DNA of 64,000 nucleotides from Protula sp. h YS-2021 (lineage: Eukaryota > Annelida > Polychaeta > Sabellida > Serpulidae): assembly GCA_949752745.1 (NCBI GenBank), contig OX457031.1, positions 44,270,269-44,334,268 of the forward strand, read 5' to 3'. Below are positions 1 to 10,612 of the stretch, piece after piece (position 1 is the first letter of the stretch; the number at the start of each line of letters is the position of its first letter). Below the pieces are notes generated by a model that ran no database searches, was not told the origin of the DNA, and saw only the letters and a list, made by a program, of their open reading frames with translations. A program made the translations under genes and the position numbers.

Positions 1-173
1 CATCACCATTTTTGCTTTAAATAGTTCATACTCCCCAAGGATAAGGTCTAAAAAGACCTTATACCTCGGAGAGAGTCCATGTTTAGCGCAGAAGTTGGTG
101 CTCAGAAATTTACTGATTGTTGAATCCATTTCTGTGAAGCGAGCACTGATGATGTCAGTAGAACAGCACTGCT
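1..173 (-). CDS. Unidentified protein-coding exon, cut by the window edge
   Basis: Read on the minus strand, about 57 codons stay open from a good acceptor (T-rich tract then TTATTAG, exon starting at base 173, first two bases completing a codon) to base 1, where the window ends. The peptide begins QCCSTDIISARFTEMDSTIS and later includes LSPRYKVFLDLILGEYELF. Its balanced composition and lack of low complexity look like a real exon, unlike the neighbouring random frames. I do not recognise the family. The exon continues past the left edge and must have an upstream exon to the right that I could not find in the transposon-rich sequence. A fossil exon of a pseudogene is possible but no break is visible. 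Confidence 0.5.
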
Positions 174-1019
174 CTAATAAAAAAGGGAAATGACTCTAGC
201 CATGTGTGAACAGGCAGGCGGATGTTACTATTATGAGGCATGTGGGAATGTTTCCAACTGCCGACAGATGATTGATGTGCGGGTATAGGCTGTTTAGTCA
301 TAATAATGATTTGAAATCTCATGACTCATTTTCTCGTGAGAAAATTTTGATTTTTGCATATTTATCCGTTTCAGACAATTCTGAGCAATTTTGTTTTTTT
401 TTTACCCCCCCCCCCCCCGCTCCATGACTATATGCCTAGCATAGAAGGCCCGACAACTTGAACAGCACATAATTTTAAAGCTACTAGACCAATTTGAACC
501 ATTATTGCATAAAAATGTTCAGCAAGACTTTATTTTTCTAAGTGAAATATGAATGTTATTTTCAATAAGGGTCTATATAGACTTTATGCTTGCTGACCTG
601 GCTATCTTTGAATCTGCGGTAGAACAGCTTTGTAACTTACATACGTTTTGGACCATTGCGCATTACAACATTAATCCAATTGGTTTATGCAACAAGTTTA
701 TTCAAAAGTGTATTTAAACTGGACAAGAAGGTGTATCAGTGAAGAAGACAACTCATTCTTCACTGATAGCGTCAATGATCACGTTTTTTATAAAAACACA
801 GGTGAGTAGTTTCTCTTTAAAAGTTTTTAAAAATGAGAATAATTTGTCGACACGGTACTTCCCTTTTATGTCATAGGAAAATAGCCAACCGATTACAGAT
901 TTTTGCACTGATTTTATTGTTTTCGAGTGTAGTATTTAGATCACTTAGTTCCTTCCAATACTTTTTCTTACGTTAGATTGGAATAAAAATTATAATACCC
1001 ATACATTGCTTATAAATAA
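174..1019. other. Non-coding, AT-rich
   Basis: No open frame with protein-like composition and no recognisable repeat. A poly-C run sits at about 406-418. If the 1-173 exon is real, this is probably its upstream intron. Confidence 0.4.
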
Positions 1020-1430
1020 CACATTGTTATTGTTGTTGCCATTGTTGTTGTTGTCATTGTTGTTGTTGCCATTGTTGCTGCTGTTGTTGCCATTGTTGTT
1101 GTCATTGTTGCCATTGTTGTTGTAGCTGCCATTGTTGTTGCCATTGCCATCGCTGTTGCCATTGTTGTCATTGGCATTGTTTGTTGCTGCCATTGCTGTT
1201 GTCATTGTTGTTGTTGTTGTTGCCATTTTTTGTTGTCGTTGTCATTGTTGTCATTGTTGTTGCTATTGTTGTTGCCACTGTTGTTGTTTCTGCCATTGTT
1301 GTGTCATTGTTGCCATTGTTGCCATTGTTGTTGCTGTTGTCACTGTTGTTGCCGTTGTTGTTGTTGTCATTGTTACCTTTGTTGTTTCCATTGTTGCTGT
1401 TGTTACCATTGTTCTTGTTGTTGCCATATA
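1020..1430. repeat. (TTG)n-derived low-complexity array with CCATTG interruptions
   Basis: About 400 bp of TTG triplets punctuated by CCATTG and CTG units (for example TTGTTGCCATTGTTG). Because the unit is a multiple of three, several frames stay open on both strands, giving Asn/Gly/Thr-rich strings on minus and Leu/Val/Cys-rich strings on plus. No splice context or flanking coding sequence supports translation, so I call it a degenerate trinucleotide satellite. Confidence 0.85.
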
Positions 1431-2369
1431 TATTTACATTCAAAGACTTTTTTTACCATTGAAAACTTGATGTGGAATCGAAAGGATGTATGACTGCAAC
1501 TTTGTTCGAAATCTTACGATTTGCCACAAAGTCTTAAAAGGCATTTAAAGCATGCACATACTTTAGAAGTGAATGTAGAATGGGAGATATAGACGGAAAA
1601 CCCCATAAAATGCCTTTCACAAAAATTGAAGAGTGATGATGCATGAATTTTTTTTCAAGAGGGAAAAGGTAACTTGTGGATTTCCAAATGGTTTTGTATT
1701 TCTTGAAACTTGTTTTTGTTCTTTTTATCGGTCGAAAAACATTAAAGTAACAAGGTACATCAAATAGATCCAGATGGGTTCACTCATGTTAAGTGAGTAA
1801 AGTCTAGCTCTTTTATCATGGGTTTGAAATGATTAATGGACCTGAACAGTCTCATGAATATGTTTTCTGTCAGTCTATCTCTTTTGCAAAACTGAATTTT
1901 GAAAAGCAAAGCAATTATAGAAAATAAAAAGAAATTCAGCGCTGAACTTGAATGGCCATTCATGGTCACTAAGCTTTAAAGGCGTATGAGGTGATGCACG
2001 CAAATACTCAAAAGAAGTTTCAGGAAAATCCATTCAACGCCGTTGGTGAAATTCCTTCAAAATTATGTGGCTGCTGTTCCCATCAAATTCCAAAGCCGTC
2101 GTAGAAGCACCTCGAAAACAGGTTCCTGAAAATTCTTCAAATGGCTGTATTTTTCCAATGATTCACGTATCAAAATTCAATCAAAATCGTATAAGAAGGA
2201 TTTTAAAAAATACACTCCTGTTTGGAAACATTTTGAAACGCTGACATTTGGTAAAGTTACATTGGATTGCTCAAAAGTAATTTTTAAGGACAGATCGCCT
2301 GAAAAGCAAATTTTTACAAAATTTAAAAGCAGCGTGTTCAAAACTTCGATAGCATAATTATAAAAATAT
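1431..2369. other. Non-coding, AT-rich
   Basis: I see no gene. The right part (from about 2000) may be the outer portion of the dispersed repeat that becomes recognisable at 2370. Confidence 0.35.
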
Positions 2370-2680
2370 CGCCTATTAATCAATTTTTGGCTGATTTCCG
2401 AAAGAGATTATTATTAAATAAACACCCACCTTGAAAACATTGTAACAATTTTCCAAAGTTAATTTTCATGAAACTTGGAAAGATTGATACGAATTTTGAA
2501 AGCAACACAACGAAAAGTGGAGGTAACGAAGCATTTGAACAAAACTTTACATGCATACAGACATACATTCTGATGTGGCTGGACCAGACCATCAAAACAA
2601 CTTGCACCATTTCACCCATTTTCTGCACATTCACAAGAAGAAATTCCTAAAATTTTTACTAGCATGAGTAATGCCACGTG
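2370..2680. repeat. Dispersed repeat, family R1 (copy 1)
   Basis: Shares phrases with copies near 46.7, 48.6, 52.3 and 61.0 kb: a block meaning 'agaatttgg.. gcgaatcgcc', then 'aatccgatcaaaattg', 'gaagcattt' and near the end 'tacatgcatacagac' followed by a GGCTGG/CCAG-type hairpin (here 'gctggaccagacc'). Such blocks are typical of short non-autonomous elements in invertebrate genomes. No coding potential. Confidence 0.45.
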
Positions 2681-2754
2681 GGAGTTAGATCCCTAGCCGA
2701 CGGAACTGTTATGTCAACCCACTGATGAGATCTTACCTTCGCTGACTAAAATTG

Positions 2755-3960
2755 TTAACATGTCTCTTGAACACGCAACGGTGCCTTTTGAGATCAAGGA
2801 AACAGTTGTGAGACCCTTACTGAAAAAGGCTGTGTTTGATCCCGAATGCTTTAAGAATTTTCGACCAGTTCCTAACTTGTCTTTTGTGTCGAAGTTATGT
2901 GAAAAAGTTGTTAGTATTTGCAGTCAAAACTATCTGGGTGAAAATAATTTATGCTCCCAATGCTATCCACATATCGTAGGTTTCACTCTATTGAGACAGT
3001 ACTCATCAAAATTCAAAATCATCTCCTAACTAATTTTGAAAATAAGAAACTGTCAACCCTTGTTCTTTTATATCTTTTGGCTGCTTTTGACACAATTGAC
3101 CACAATATACTTCTGAAATCTGACTGAAATCTTGTTATGGGATTCATTAGAGAGCACCAACCTGCATACAAAGTTACTTTAGTGAGCGGTCAGGTTGTAA
3201 AGGTTTGCTGACTGTCACTCAAAATCAACACCTCTGCCATTCGGAGTACCCCAAGGATCTAAATTGGGTCCTATGTTCTTTACGTTTTACACGCTTATGG
3301 GCAATATCGCACAAAAACAGAATGTCGACCATCATTTCTACTTTGGTGATTCTCAATTATACATTGCCGTGGGATAAACAAACCAGCAAAGGCTTAACAT
3401 CTGCACTGATACCTCCGAAAATGGATGAAAAACAAGAAGTTCAAGGTGAACGATAGCAAAACTGAGCTTTTGTTTATTGGGTCTCCTCACAGCCTCAAAT
3501 CTACCCCATTGATCGACATTGTTTATGAACACCTTGTAGTGAATTTGTCGTAAATCTAGGCTCAACTTTTGACTAGAAAATTTATATCTAATTGTGCGAA
3601 TCACCTCAGGTCAATCAGTAAAATAAAGAAATATCTTGTTTATGAGGAAGCACAAGTTTTAGTTCACGCAAAGGTTTTATCTGGCCTAGATTGTAATTCT
3701 CTTTCAGTTAGTATTTCAAGAGATCTATTGCGTAAACTTCAAATGGTTCAGCATTATGCTGCACGTGTTATTTGTAAAGCAATCTGCCTCACTATTTATG
3801 TTCAATCTGTGTTGGCTTCTAGTGGAATTTAAGGTACCAAGTAACGTTTTCAAATGTATCCACAGTGAATCACCAGCATACCTGACTAATTTAGTCAGTG
3901 TAAACACGACTACTGGAAACTTTCGATTTGCTTCTGGTATACTCCTGCACTAAAGTCGAA
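2755..3960 (+). pseudogene. Decayed L2/CR1-type reverse transcriptase
   Basis: Plus-strand frames, shifted several times, carry the order expected for a non-LTR reverse transcriptase: [20 protein letters not shown] followed by [18 protein letters not shown] (fingers region), then LLYLLAAFDTIDHNILLK (motif A, catalytic Asp in AAFD) near 3065-3115, then LNDSKTELLFIGSP near 3445-3480 (the 'KTE' block after motif C). The YADD box and most of the thumb are lost to stops and deletions. The 'VRPLLKKA' block is close to the copy at 36.2 kb, so both belong to the same broad clade. Clearly dead. Confidence 0.75.
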
Positions 3961-4186
3961 CGCGCACAAACTATGGTAAACGACTTTTGGTAAGCAGACT
4001 GTATGAAAATGTTAAATATGTATTTATTTAGAGCGGCTTTTAACTTATTATCAAACGTAATATACTGTCTGCGATATAAATTGTGGCCGGTCTTTTGCGG
4101 AATTTATTACAAATTGTAATTTTAGTTTTTTTGTTGTTACTGATTTTAATGTTTAAAAATTTTAAATTAATGTTAATTAGTTGTAT

Positions 4187-5085
4187 GATTTGTTTAACGA
4201 CATGATCATCCCTTAGCGTATTACATTGTGTCAAAACATGTCAGCAATCAGTGACTACAAGACAATATTACAAGTTAAAATCCAGGTAAGTTAAAACCGT
4301 GTATATTCTAAAATCATAAAATAAAGAGCGACTAGAACTGATACAGGTTGATTTATTTTAAAAAATTGTATGTATAATCTTGCTAGGTTCTACTTCATGG
4401 AAGAGCTGCTTCAAAGAGTGAAGCGTCTTGGAAATCGGCACAGTCTATTAAAATATGTTTCACTGTGAAAGATTCCTGACACCCGACGCAGTCGGGTGCC
4501 GGCTCGCCTCTTAAAAGATGTTTATGACTCACATATGTGTGTCATATTCTTGCTCTATGTATAGCCATATCATCCCGGACATTATTTAGCTAAGGCAGTT
4601 TATGCCCAACAATAGGATTTAATTTCAAATAGCTTGTTACTCCTTTGTCTGACCCAATGTCGTTGTCAAAGATCCTTTGTATATCTTGAAATATGGTATT
4701 TGAAGTCTGGGTATGGGACAAGGAAATCCTAACAGTTCTCGTTTAGCAGTTCTCCTTGGCCGCTCTATGAGCTATCTCGTTGCCGCGAATTCCTACATGA
4801 CTTGGGACCCAACAAAATTACTTACTTACCGGCCTTGATGGCGTCGTCGTGTTTTTCTAGGAGTTATAGGATTAACACATTCGATATTTGCACATTCTCA
4901 AATGGCAGTAGTACCGACATAGAGTCAACGCAAATCATGGGCTTCTTGTAACGGCTAATGTTATTGATTTCGGTGGTCAGCAGTAGCGCTCTAATTTCTG
5001 CAGAAAAAAATTGATGGCCCCTCGGGCAGTCTTATCTTCAGAATATTATGCTCTGAGACTACTGAAGCTGCTGCTTTTTCGTCAA
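4187..5085 (-). mobile_element. Nimb-1 LINE, 3' part (separated by Nimb-2 insertion)
   Basis: 3' portion of an old I/Nimb-clade non-LTR retrotransposon. It aligns along its length with Nimb-3 (16717 onward): same 3' UTR ('tttgtttaacgaca..gat' near 4190, 'attgtgtca', 'agtgactacaagacaa'), the Cys-rich C-terminal block of ORF2 ('gacacccgacgcagtcgg' near 4480) and part of RNase H (to about 5076). It stops at TTTCGTCAA (5077-5085), repeated at 10604-10612, where the same RNase H reading resumes ('gtttagagccatccgtgt'). The block between is therefore a later insertion. Several frameshifts and stops. Confidence 0.8.
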
Positions 5086-5193
5086 TTGATTGATTGGTTT
5101 AACGACACCAGCAACCCGTTAGGGTCATATTGTGTCAGTTCTGTTGCTATAGGAAGACTCAGTTGAAAACATCTAAAACCAACTAAATTCAAT

Positions 5194-8100
5194 TTAAAAC
5201 TTACTGTACAAGTGTATTTCTTTCAGAAAAGAAATAATTTTGCTTGGTGCTACTTTTGTAAGAAGGTCTTTCATGGAGTTCACACTGTAGTAGCTTGAAC
5301 GAATGTTCTGAAAATCTACGCAATTGAGTAGAATATGTTTTACAGTCAAACGTTCTTGACAACCAATACATTGTGGAGGCACATCGCCTCTCAAAAGATA
5401 TCCGTGGGTGATGTATGTATGCCCGATTCGAACTCTATGCATAACCGTTGAATCGCGAATATTGCCAAAAGCTAGGTGCTTTTGTCCAACTGTTGGTTGG
5501 ATTTGAAAGAGTTTGTTATTTTTTTTGTTCGTTCCACTTTTGTTGCAAAAGGTTTTTTTTACATAACTTGAGATATGTGGTTCAAAGTCGGAGTACGGTA
5601 TGAGAAGGTCTTTTGCTGCCTGGTCCGCAGCTTCATTACCCGCTATGCCGACGTGGCTTGGCACCCAACAAAACACTAGGGATTTGCCTTGTTTGACTGC
5701 TCTTTCATGTCGTTCTATTAGGTCTAAAATCATCGTGTTCGACACTTGCAGATTTTCTAGTGATTGTAGGACCGATAAGGAATCGACACAGATAAAGAAC
5801 TTTTTGTACCTACTAATCTTGACGATTTCCATGGCTAGTTGGAGTGCCCGAACCTCCGCGGAAAAGATGGAGGAGCCGTTTGGTAATCTTGTTTTTTCAA
5901 GGCATTTGATTTTGTACCTATTGAGGCAGCAACTTTGTTATCGAGTTTAGATCCGTCCGTGTATGTGAAATGATGGTGAAGGTAGGTTTCCTTCAACTCA
6001 GCAAACCTAGCTTTGAACTCTTCAGCATTTGTTGCATCTTTGGGATACATTGTCAGAGTTTTGTCTATGGCAGGTCTTTGTATTTTCCATGTTGGGTATT
6101 TCAAAACTTTTGAGTTTGGAATTTGTTCGACTTTGATTCCAGCATTATTAAGGTGGTTACGGATTCTAGTGCCAAAGGGAAGGATAACCCTAGGGCGTGT
6201 GTTTAGAATTTCTGAATGGTCTTTTTCGAACACTGCCTTATGGGTGGGGTTTTCTTTATTTGCGTATAGTTTAATTGCATTGTATTGAGAGTTTGATTCG
6301 TTGGATATCTAATGGTTGTTCATTTGATTGAACCTGAAGGCTTTCCGCAGGTGACGTTCTGAAAGCGTTAAGTCAGAGGCGAAGGCCTTGGTTTTGTATT
6401 GGGTTCAACATCTTCAAGTACGAAGGCCTGGCTGATCCGTAGACGATGCTACCATAATCTATTCTAGATCTTATTAATGATCTATAGAGTTTAAATTTAG
6501 TACTGGTGTCTGCTTCCCAGTCTTGAGCGGAGACGACTCGTAGAAGGTTGAGTGCCTTTTGACATTTCCTCTTCACCTCTTTTATGTGGGGAATAAAATT
6601 TAGCTTCGAGTCCAGAATTAGACCAAGGAATTTGTTTTCCTTCACTACAGGTATCTGAGTGTTTGATAAGTATAAAATAAAATCATCGTGTGGCTTTCGT
6701 TTGTTACAAAAGTGCATGGAGACTGTTTGTTTGTGAAAATTTGAAACCATTTTGGTCAGCCCATTTTTGAAGAGAGTTTATATTTTGCTGGAGGAGACGC
6801 TCGATGAGATTCATATTCTTACCACTTGCAGACATAGCAAAATCGTCTACAAACAGTGAGCTGTCTGTTCCCTGTTTAGTTGCGCCTTTGATACTATTGA
6901 TTTTGATTAGAAACAAGAGAATTGATAGAATACAGCCTTGAGGATAGCCCTCTTCTTGCTCAAAATAGTCCGAGAAGATGGAACCGAGACAGTCTTTAAA
7001 TCGCCTATCATTTAAAAAACCTTCAATGAATTCTGGGAGACGACCTCGTACCAAGATTGTAGAGGTCTTGCATGACCCCGTGTCTCCAAGCCGTGTCGTA
7101 GGCTTTTTCTAAATCGAAGAAAACAGTGACGATATGTTCGTTATTGATAAAACCTTCTCTTATAACCAGGTGATCTATGGTACTTCTTTCTTTTCTGAAG
7201 CCACTTTGGATGTCGGTAAGCAGATGATTTTTCTCTAAATACCAAATTAGTCTTGCAGCTATCATCCGCTCTAGTGTTTTGCACAAAGAGCTTGTCAGAG
7301 ATATTGGGCGGTAATTTTGGGGATTAGTAGAATCCTTATTGGGTTTTGGAATTGGTATGATGGTGGCTTCTTTCCATATTTCAGGAAGGTTTCCTGTAGT
7401 CCAAACTTGGTTGAGTAAATCTAGGAGGACTTCAATGGTTTCCTCAGGTAGATGTTTTAGAACCTGGTAGTGAAGGTCTTCTGGTCCGGCAGCTGAGTCA
7501 TGTGAGTTTTGGATGGCGTCTTTCAACTCCGACAGGGTAAATATGCAATTGTACTGTTCCGAGTTATTTGAAGTGAAGTCCATTCGTATTTGTTCTTTTG
7601 CTTCTTTTATTTGACGAAAAGCTTGGGAGTAGTTGTCAGATGAGGAGTTGAACTGGAAGGTTCTACAAAAGGTATTTGCTATTTCATCAGGTTTTGTGAC
7701 AGTTTGGTTGTTTGTAGTGAGATGGTTTATGGGTTTTGGGATGTTTTTACCACATATTTTTCTAATTATCTCCCATAGTTTTTTGTTTGAATTGTTTTTG
7801 TTTAATTTGGAGATATATTCCTCCCAGGTTTGCTTTTTACTTGCTTTGATGGTTCTGCGCGCTGCGGCACGCAGCCTTTTGTATTCAAGTTTGGTAGTAT
7901 TGTCCGGGCTGCTATAAAATTGGCGAAGAGCTGTTTTCCGCATAGCTATCGCTTTTTTGCAGTCGTCGTTAAACCAAGGTTTCTGTGGCTTTTTAGGGTT
8001 TCCGAAGGATTTGGGTATGGTTTTTCCATGATTGCCTGGATTAGAGCAGTAAAAAGTAAAATCGGGCCGTCATCATGTGTAAAGTAGTTGGTTTTATAGC

Positions 8101-8822
8101 CTTTAGGCATAGTTCCTGGAACACTGACCACTTTGCTTTGTGGAATTTCCACCTTGGTATTCCTTTCTGTTTCTGTTGATGTAGTGGTTTTAATAAAACA
8201 GGGAAGTGGTCGCTGCCGTAGTTGTCGTCCAAGACTTCCCATTTAAAATCTAAAAACAAATTACTAGATGCCATTGTAAGGTCGATTGAGGTTTTTGAAC
8301 CAGTGCCAGGGTGTAGGTATGTAGGAGATTTATCGTTGTAAAGTGAGAGATTGTGGAAATTTAGTAGGTTTTCAATTAGTTTACCTTTGTGGTCGGTGCT
8401 TGTATTACCCCACAGGTCGCTATGTGCATTGAAGTCGCCTAAAAATAGAATAAGTTTTGGTATTTGGTTAATCAAGTCGTTAAGTTCTTCTGGTTGGGGT
8501 TTGGAGGGTGGTGGTAGGTATATGTTGCAAATGGAAAAAGTTTTCTTCATCGTAACACGAACTGCAGTTGCTTGCAGGTTTGTATTTAATTTGAGTTCAC
8601 TTTGAATAACGTTGATTCGGATTAAGGTAGTGATTCCGCCAGAGGCGCGGTTGCTATTGGCATTTTTGCTATAGGAAGTGTAACCGGTTAACTTTGGTGG
8701 TAAGTATCAGTACCATATGTTTCTTGGAGACAAAAGATGGACGGGTTATACTTCTGGCTCAGAGTTAAAAGATCTATCTGGTTGGTCCAAAAACCTCTAA
8801 TGTTCGAATGAACTATTGTCAT
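5194..8822 (-). pseudogene. Nimb-2 ORF2, endonuclease-RT-RNase H polyprotein, frameshifted
   Basis: Starts at the ATG of 8822-8820, overlapping the ORF1 stop. Domains in order: AP endonuclease (VHSNIRGFWTNQ and LQETYG near 8720-8810, LFLGDFNAHSDLWG near 8430, SDHFPVLL near 8200); reverse transcriptase (NYRPISLTSSLCKTLERMIA near 7290, motif A FFDLEKAYDTAW near 7100, EGYPQGCILS near 6945, motif C SLFVDDFAMS near 6840); RNase H (FTYTDGSKLD near 5960, CVDSLSVLQS near 5790, WVPSHVGIAGNEAADQAA near 5660); and a Cys/His block CIGCQERLTVKHILLNC near 5365. Breaks occur near 8700, 8050, 7050, 6735, 6370-6300 and 5840. The element would nick target DNA and reverse transcribe its RNA in the nucleus; this copy cannot make an intact protein. 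Confidence 0.85.
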
Positions 8823-10123
8823 TAGGTACTTTTGACTCTAGGTCTGCTGATAGCCACTCGTGGTGGCTTGGGATGGACAGGGAGGGACTGAAGGGAGATC
8901 TTACGCTCCTCTACTGAAATTATTTTTGGAGAGGGATGTAGCGAGGCGCCAACTTGATCAACCTCCATTAGGGCAGCAAATTTGTTTTCAGATTCCCTGT
9001 TTCTTTGGTTCAGCTGTTGTCTCTGCGTAACGACTTGGGCTTTGTTTTTCAGTCTTGCCCGCGAATCTTTGTCAGCGGCTCTTGGGCTCGGTGTTTTAGA
9101 CCGGGCTCTTACTGAGTCTGGTTCTGGTATTTTCGAGGTACTTGGTTTTGGAGTTTTAGGTGGGGAGGAGTTTATTGCTGGTTGCTTTCGTGATGTTGAT
9201 CTTGGTGTTATTACTTGACCTGTTATATTTTTTTCTTTTGTCTTTTGTTCATTTACCCAGGCCCAGTCGGTCTGGCATGAGGCAGTTCGGTTTTCTGGCT
9301 TCGTCGCCGCAGCATATGATTTAGCTGGATTTGTAGCTAGCATGACTAGTTTCCTTGCTTCTGGGTAGGTGACCGACTGATTGAACTTGATATCATGCAC
9401 TTTTTTCTCGAGGATCCACCGTGGGCAGTCTTTTGAAGAAGCCGGGTGGTTTCCTGAGCAATTGGCGCAAGTTGGTGTTCTTGCGGTGCAGGATTCGAAG
9501 GTGTGGCCTTCCTCCCCACATTTAGCGCAAGATGGCAGTTTTGCTTTGCAGGTTGTTTTGGTGTGCCCGTACTTTTGGCAATTAAAACACCTCATCGGGT
9601 TTGGAATGTAAGTGTTAACCGAAAGACTAAGGTAACCCATTTTGATTTTGGTTGGGAGTGTAGGTTTGTTGAAAGTAAGAACCAAGGTACCTCTCTGACC
9701 GAGAAAGCGCGCATCTGTCACTGCTTCGGTTTTCATTTCTTCTATGATTTCCTCCACAGAGCAGAGTTTCAGCTCTGGGTGAGAGACAACTCCTTTAGAT
9801 GTGTTGACTGTTCTATGGGCAGTTCATCTCACGGGTACGCCGACGAAGTTTTCTAACTGTAGTAGTGCAGCGCTGTGTCTACGGTCAGTAACATGAACCA
9901 GTAGAGAACCTGATCTTAGTCGTTTGACTGTGTACCGCGTTCCGACTATCTCATTCAGCCCCTTTTCAATTGCGAAAGGAGAGAGCTTAAGGTGTCCGTC
10001 ACGAGGTAAAACGATGATATACTCGGGGAAAGGCGCGGGCGATTCAATTTCGATATGTTGCCGTTTTGTCGGTGTTCTTGTCTTGTCGGATTCCTTTTTG
10101 TTGCTATTTTTGTTTTTGTCCAT
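8822..10123 (-). pseudogene. Nimb-2 ORF1, gag-like zinc-knuckle protein, one frameshift
   Basis: The start at 10123 opens a Lys-rich N-terminus (MDKNKNSNKKESDKTRTPTK), then a conserved block also seen in Nimb-1 (RDGHLKLSPFAIEKGLN). A frameshift near 9830 breaks the protein, and the other frame resumes in SVEEIIEEMKTEAV. It then carries three CCHC/CCHC-like knuckles: CFNCQKYGHTKTTC, CAKCGEEGHTFESC and CANCSGNHPASSKDC, followed by a Ser/Pro/Lys-rich tail. In this clade ORF1 binds element RNA and acts as nucleic-acid chaperone. The stop TAA overlaps the ORF2 ATG as TAATG (8824-8820), suggesting coupled reinitiation. Confidence 0.85.
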
Positions 10124-10612
10124 ATATTTTAGATAAATGTTCTTCCAGGTCTGCCGGCCCCGGCCTTACTCTGACCACCCATGTCGGCAGCGCGGGTTGC
10201 CCGCCTAGGGCTAGGGCACCTGGAATACTCTTGGCAGACATGGCGGCTTAGCCAGTTATGAATGCCGCGATTGACCCGAATGGCCGCGGTATGGCTTACC
10301 CTAACGACCAGCCGTTAATGGTCATGACGGGCCTCACGACCACCCTTCTTAGCCGAAGAGAAGGACCAAAGTCAAGTGTTGACAAGCAGGTCACTTAGCA
10401 GATTTTTTGTATTGTGGAGGCCTGCCTAAGTTACAAGATGTCTCATTGACCAGGTCACTTGCTCCGGCATTAAGGGATGCAGTCCTGGAAGGTAGTTTGA
10501 ATATCAAGATGGTAGAAAGTAGTTTGTTGGTGAAAGGAAAGGTAATTATTTAAGTATTTATTATAGGCATATGTTATTGTATATGTTATTGTAAAGGTAT
10601 ATATTTCGTCAA

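Larger units (their letters stand above)
5086..10603 (-). mobile_element. Nimb-2: full-length I/Nimb-clade LINE inserted into Nimb-1
   Basis: A 5.5-kb retrotransposon read right to left. It has a GC-rich 5' UTR (about 10124-10600), ORF1 (10123-8822), ORF2 with AP endonuclease, reverse transcriptase, RNase H and Cys/His block (8822-5194), and a 3' UTR ending in a short (AATC)n tail at 5086-5100. Flanking 9-bp copies of TTTCGTCAA (5077-5085 and 10604-10612) are its target-site duplication, and the Nimb-1 sequence continues on both sides. I and Nimb elements of molluscs and insects have this order including RNase H. One frameshift in ORF1 and several in ORF2 show this copy is inactive. Confidence 0.85.

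Noticed and set aside
990..1493. Asn/Gly-rich and Leu/Val/Cys-rich open frames
   Set aside because: They are readings of a TTG-based trinucleotide array in several frames and on both strands; no gene context.
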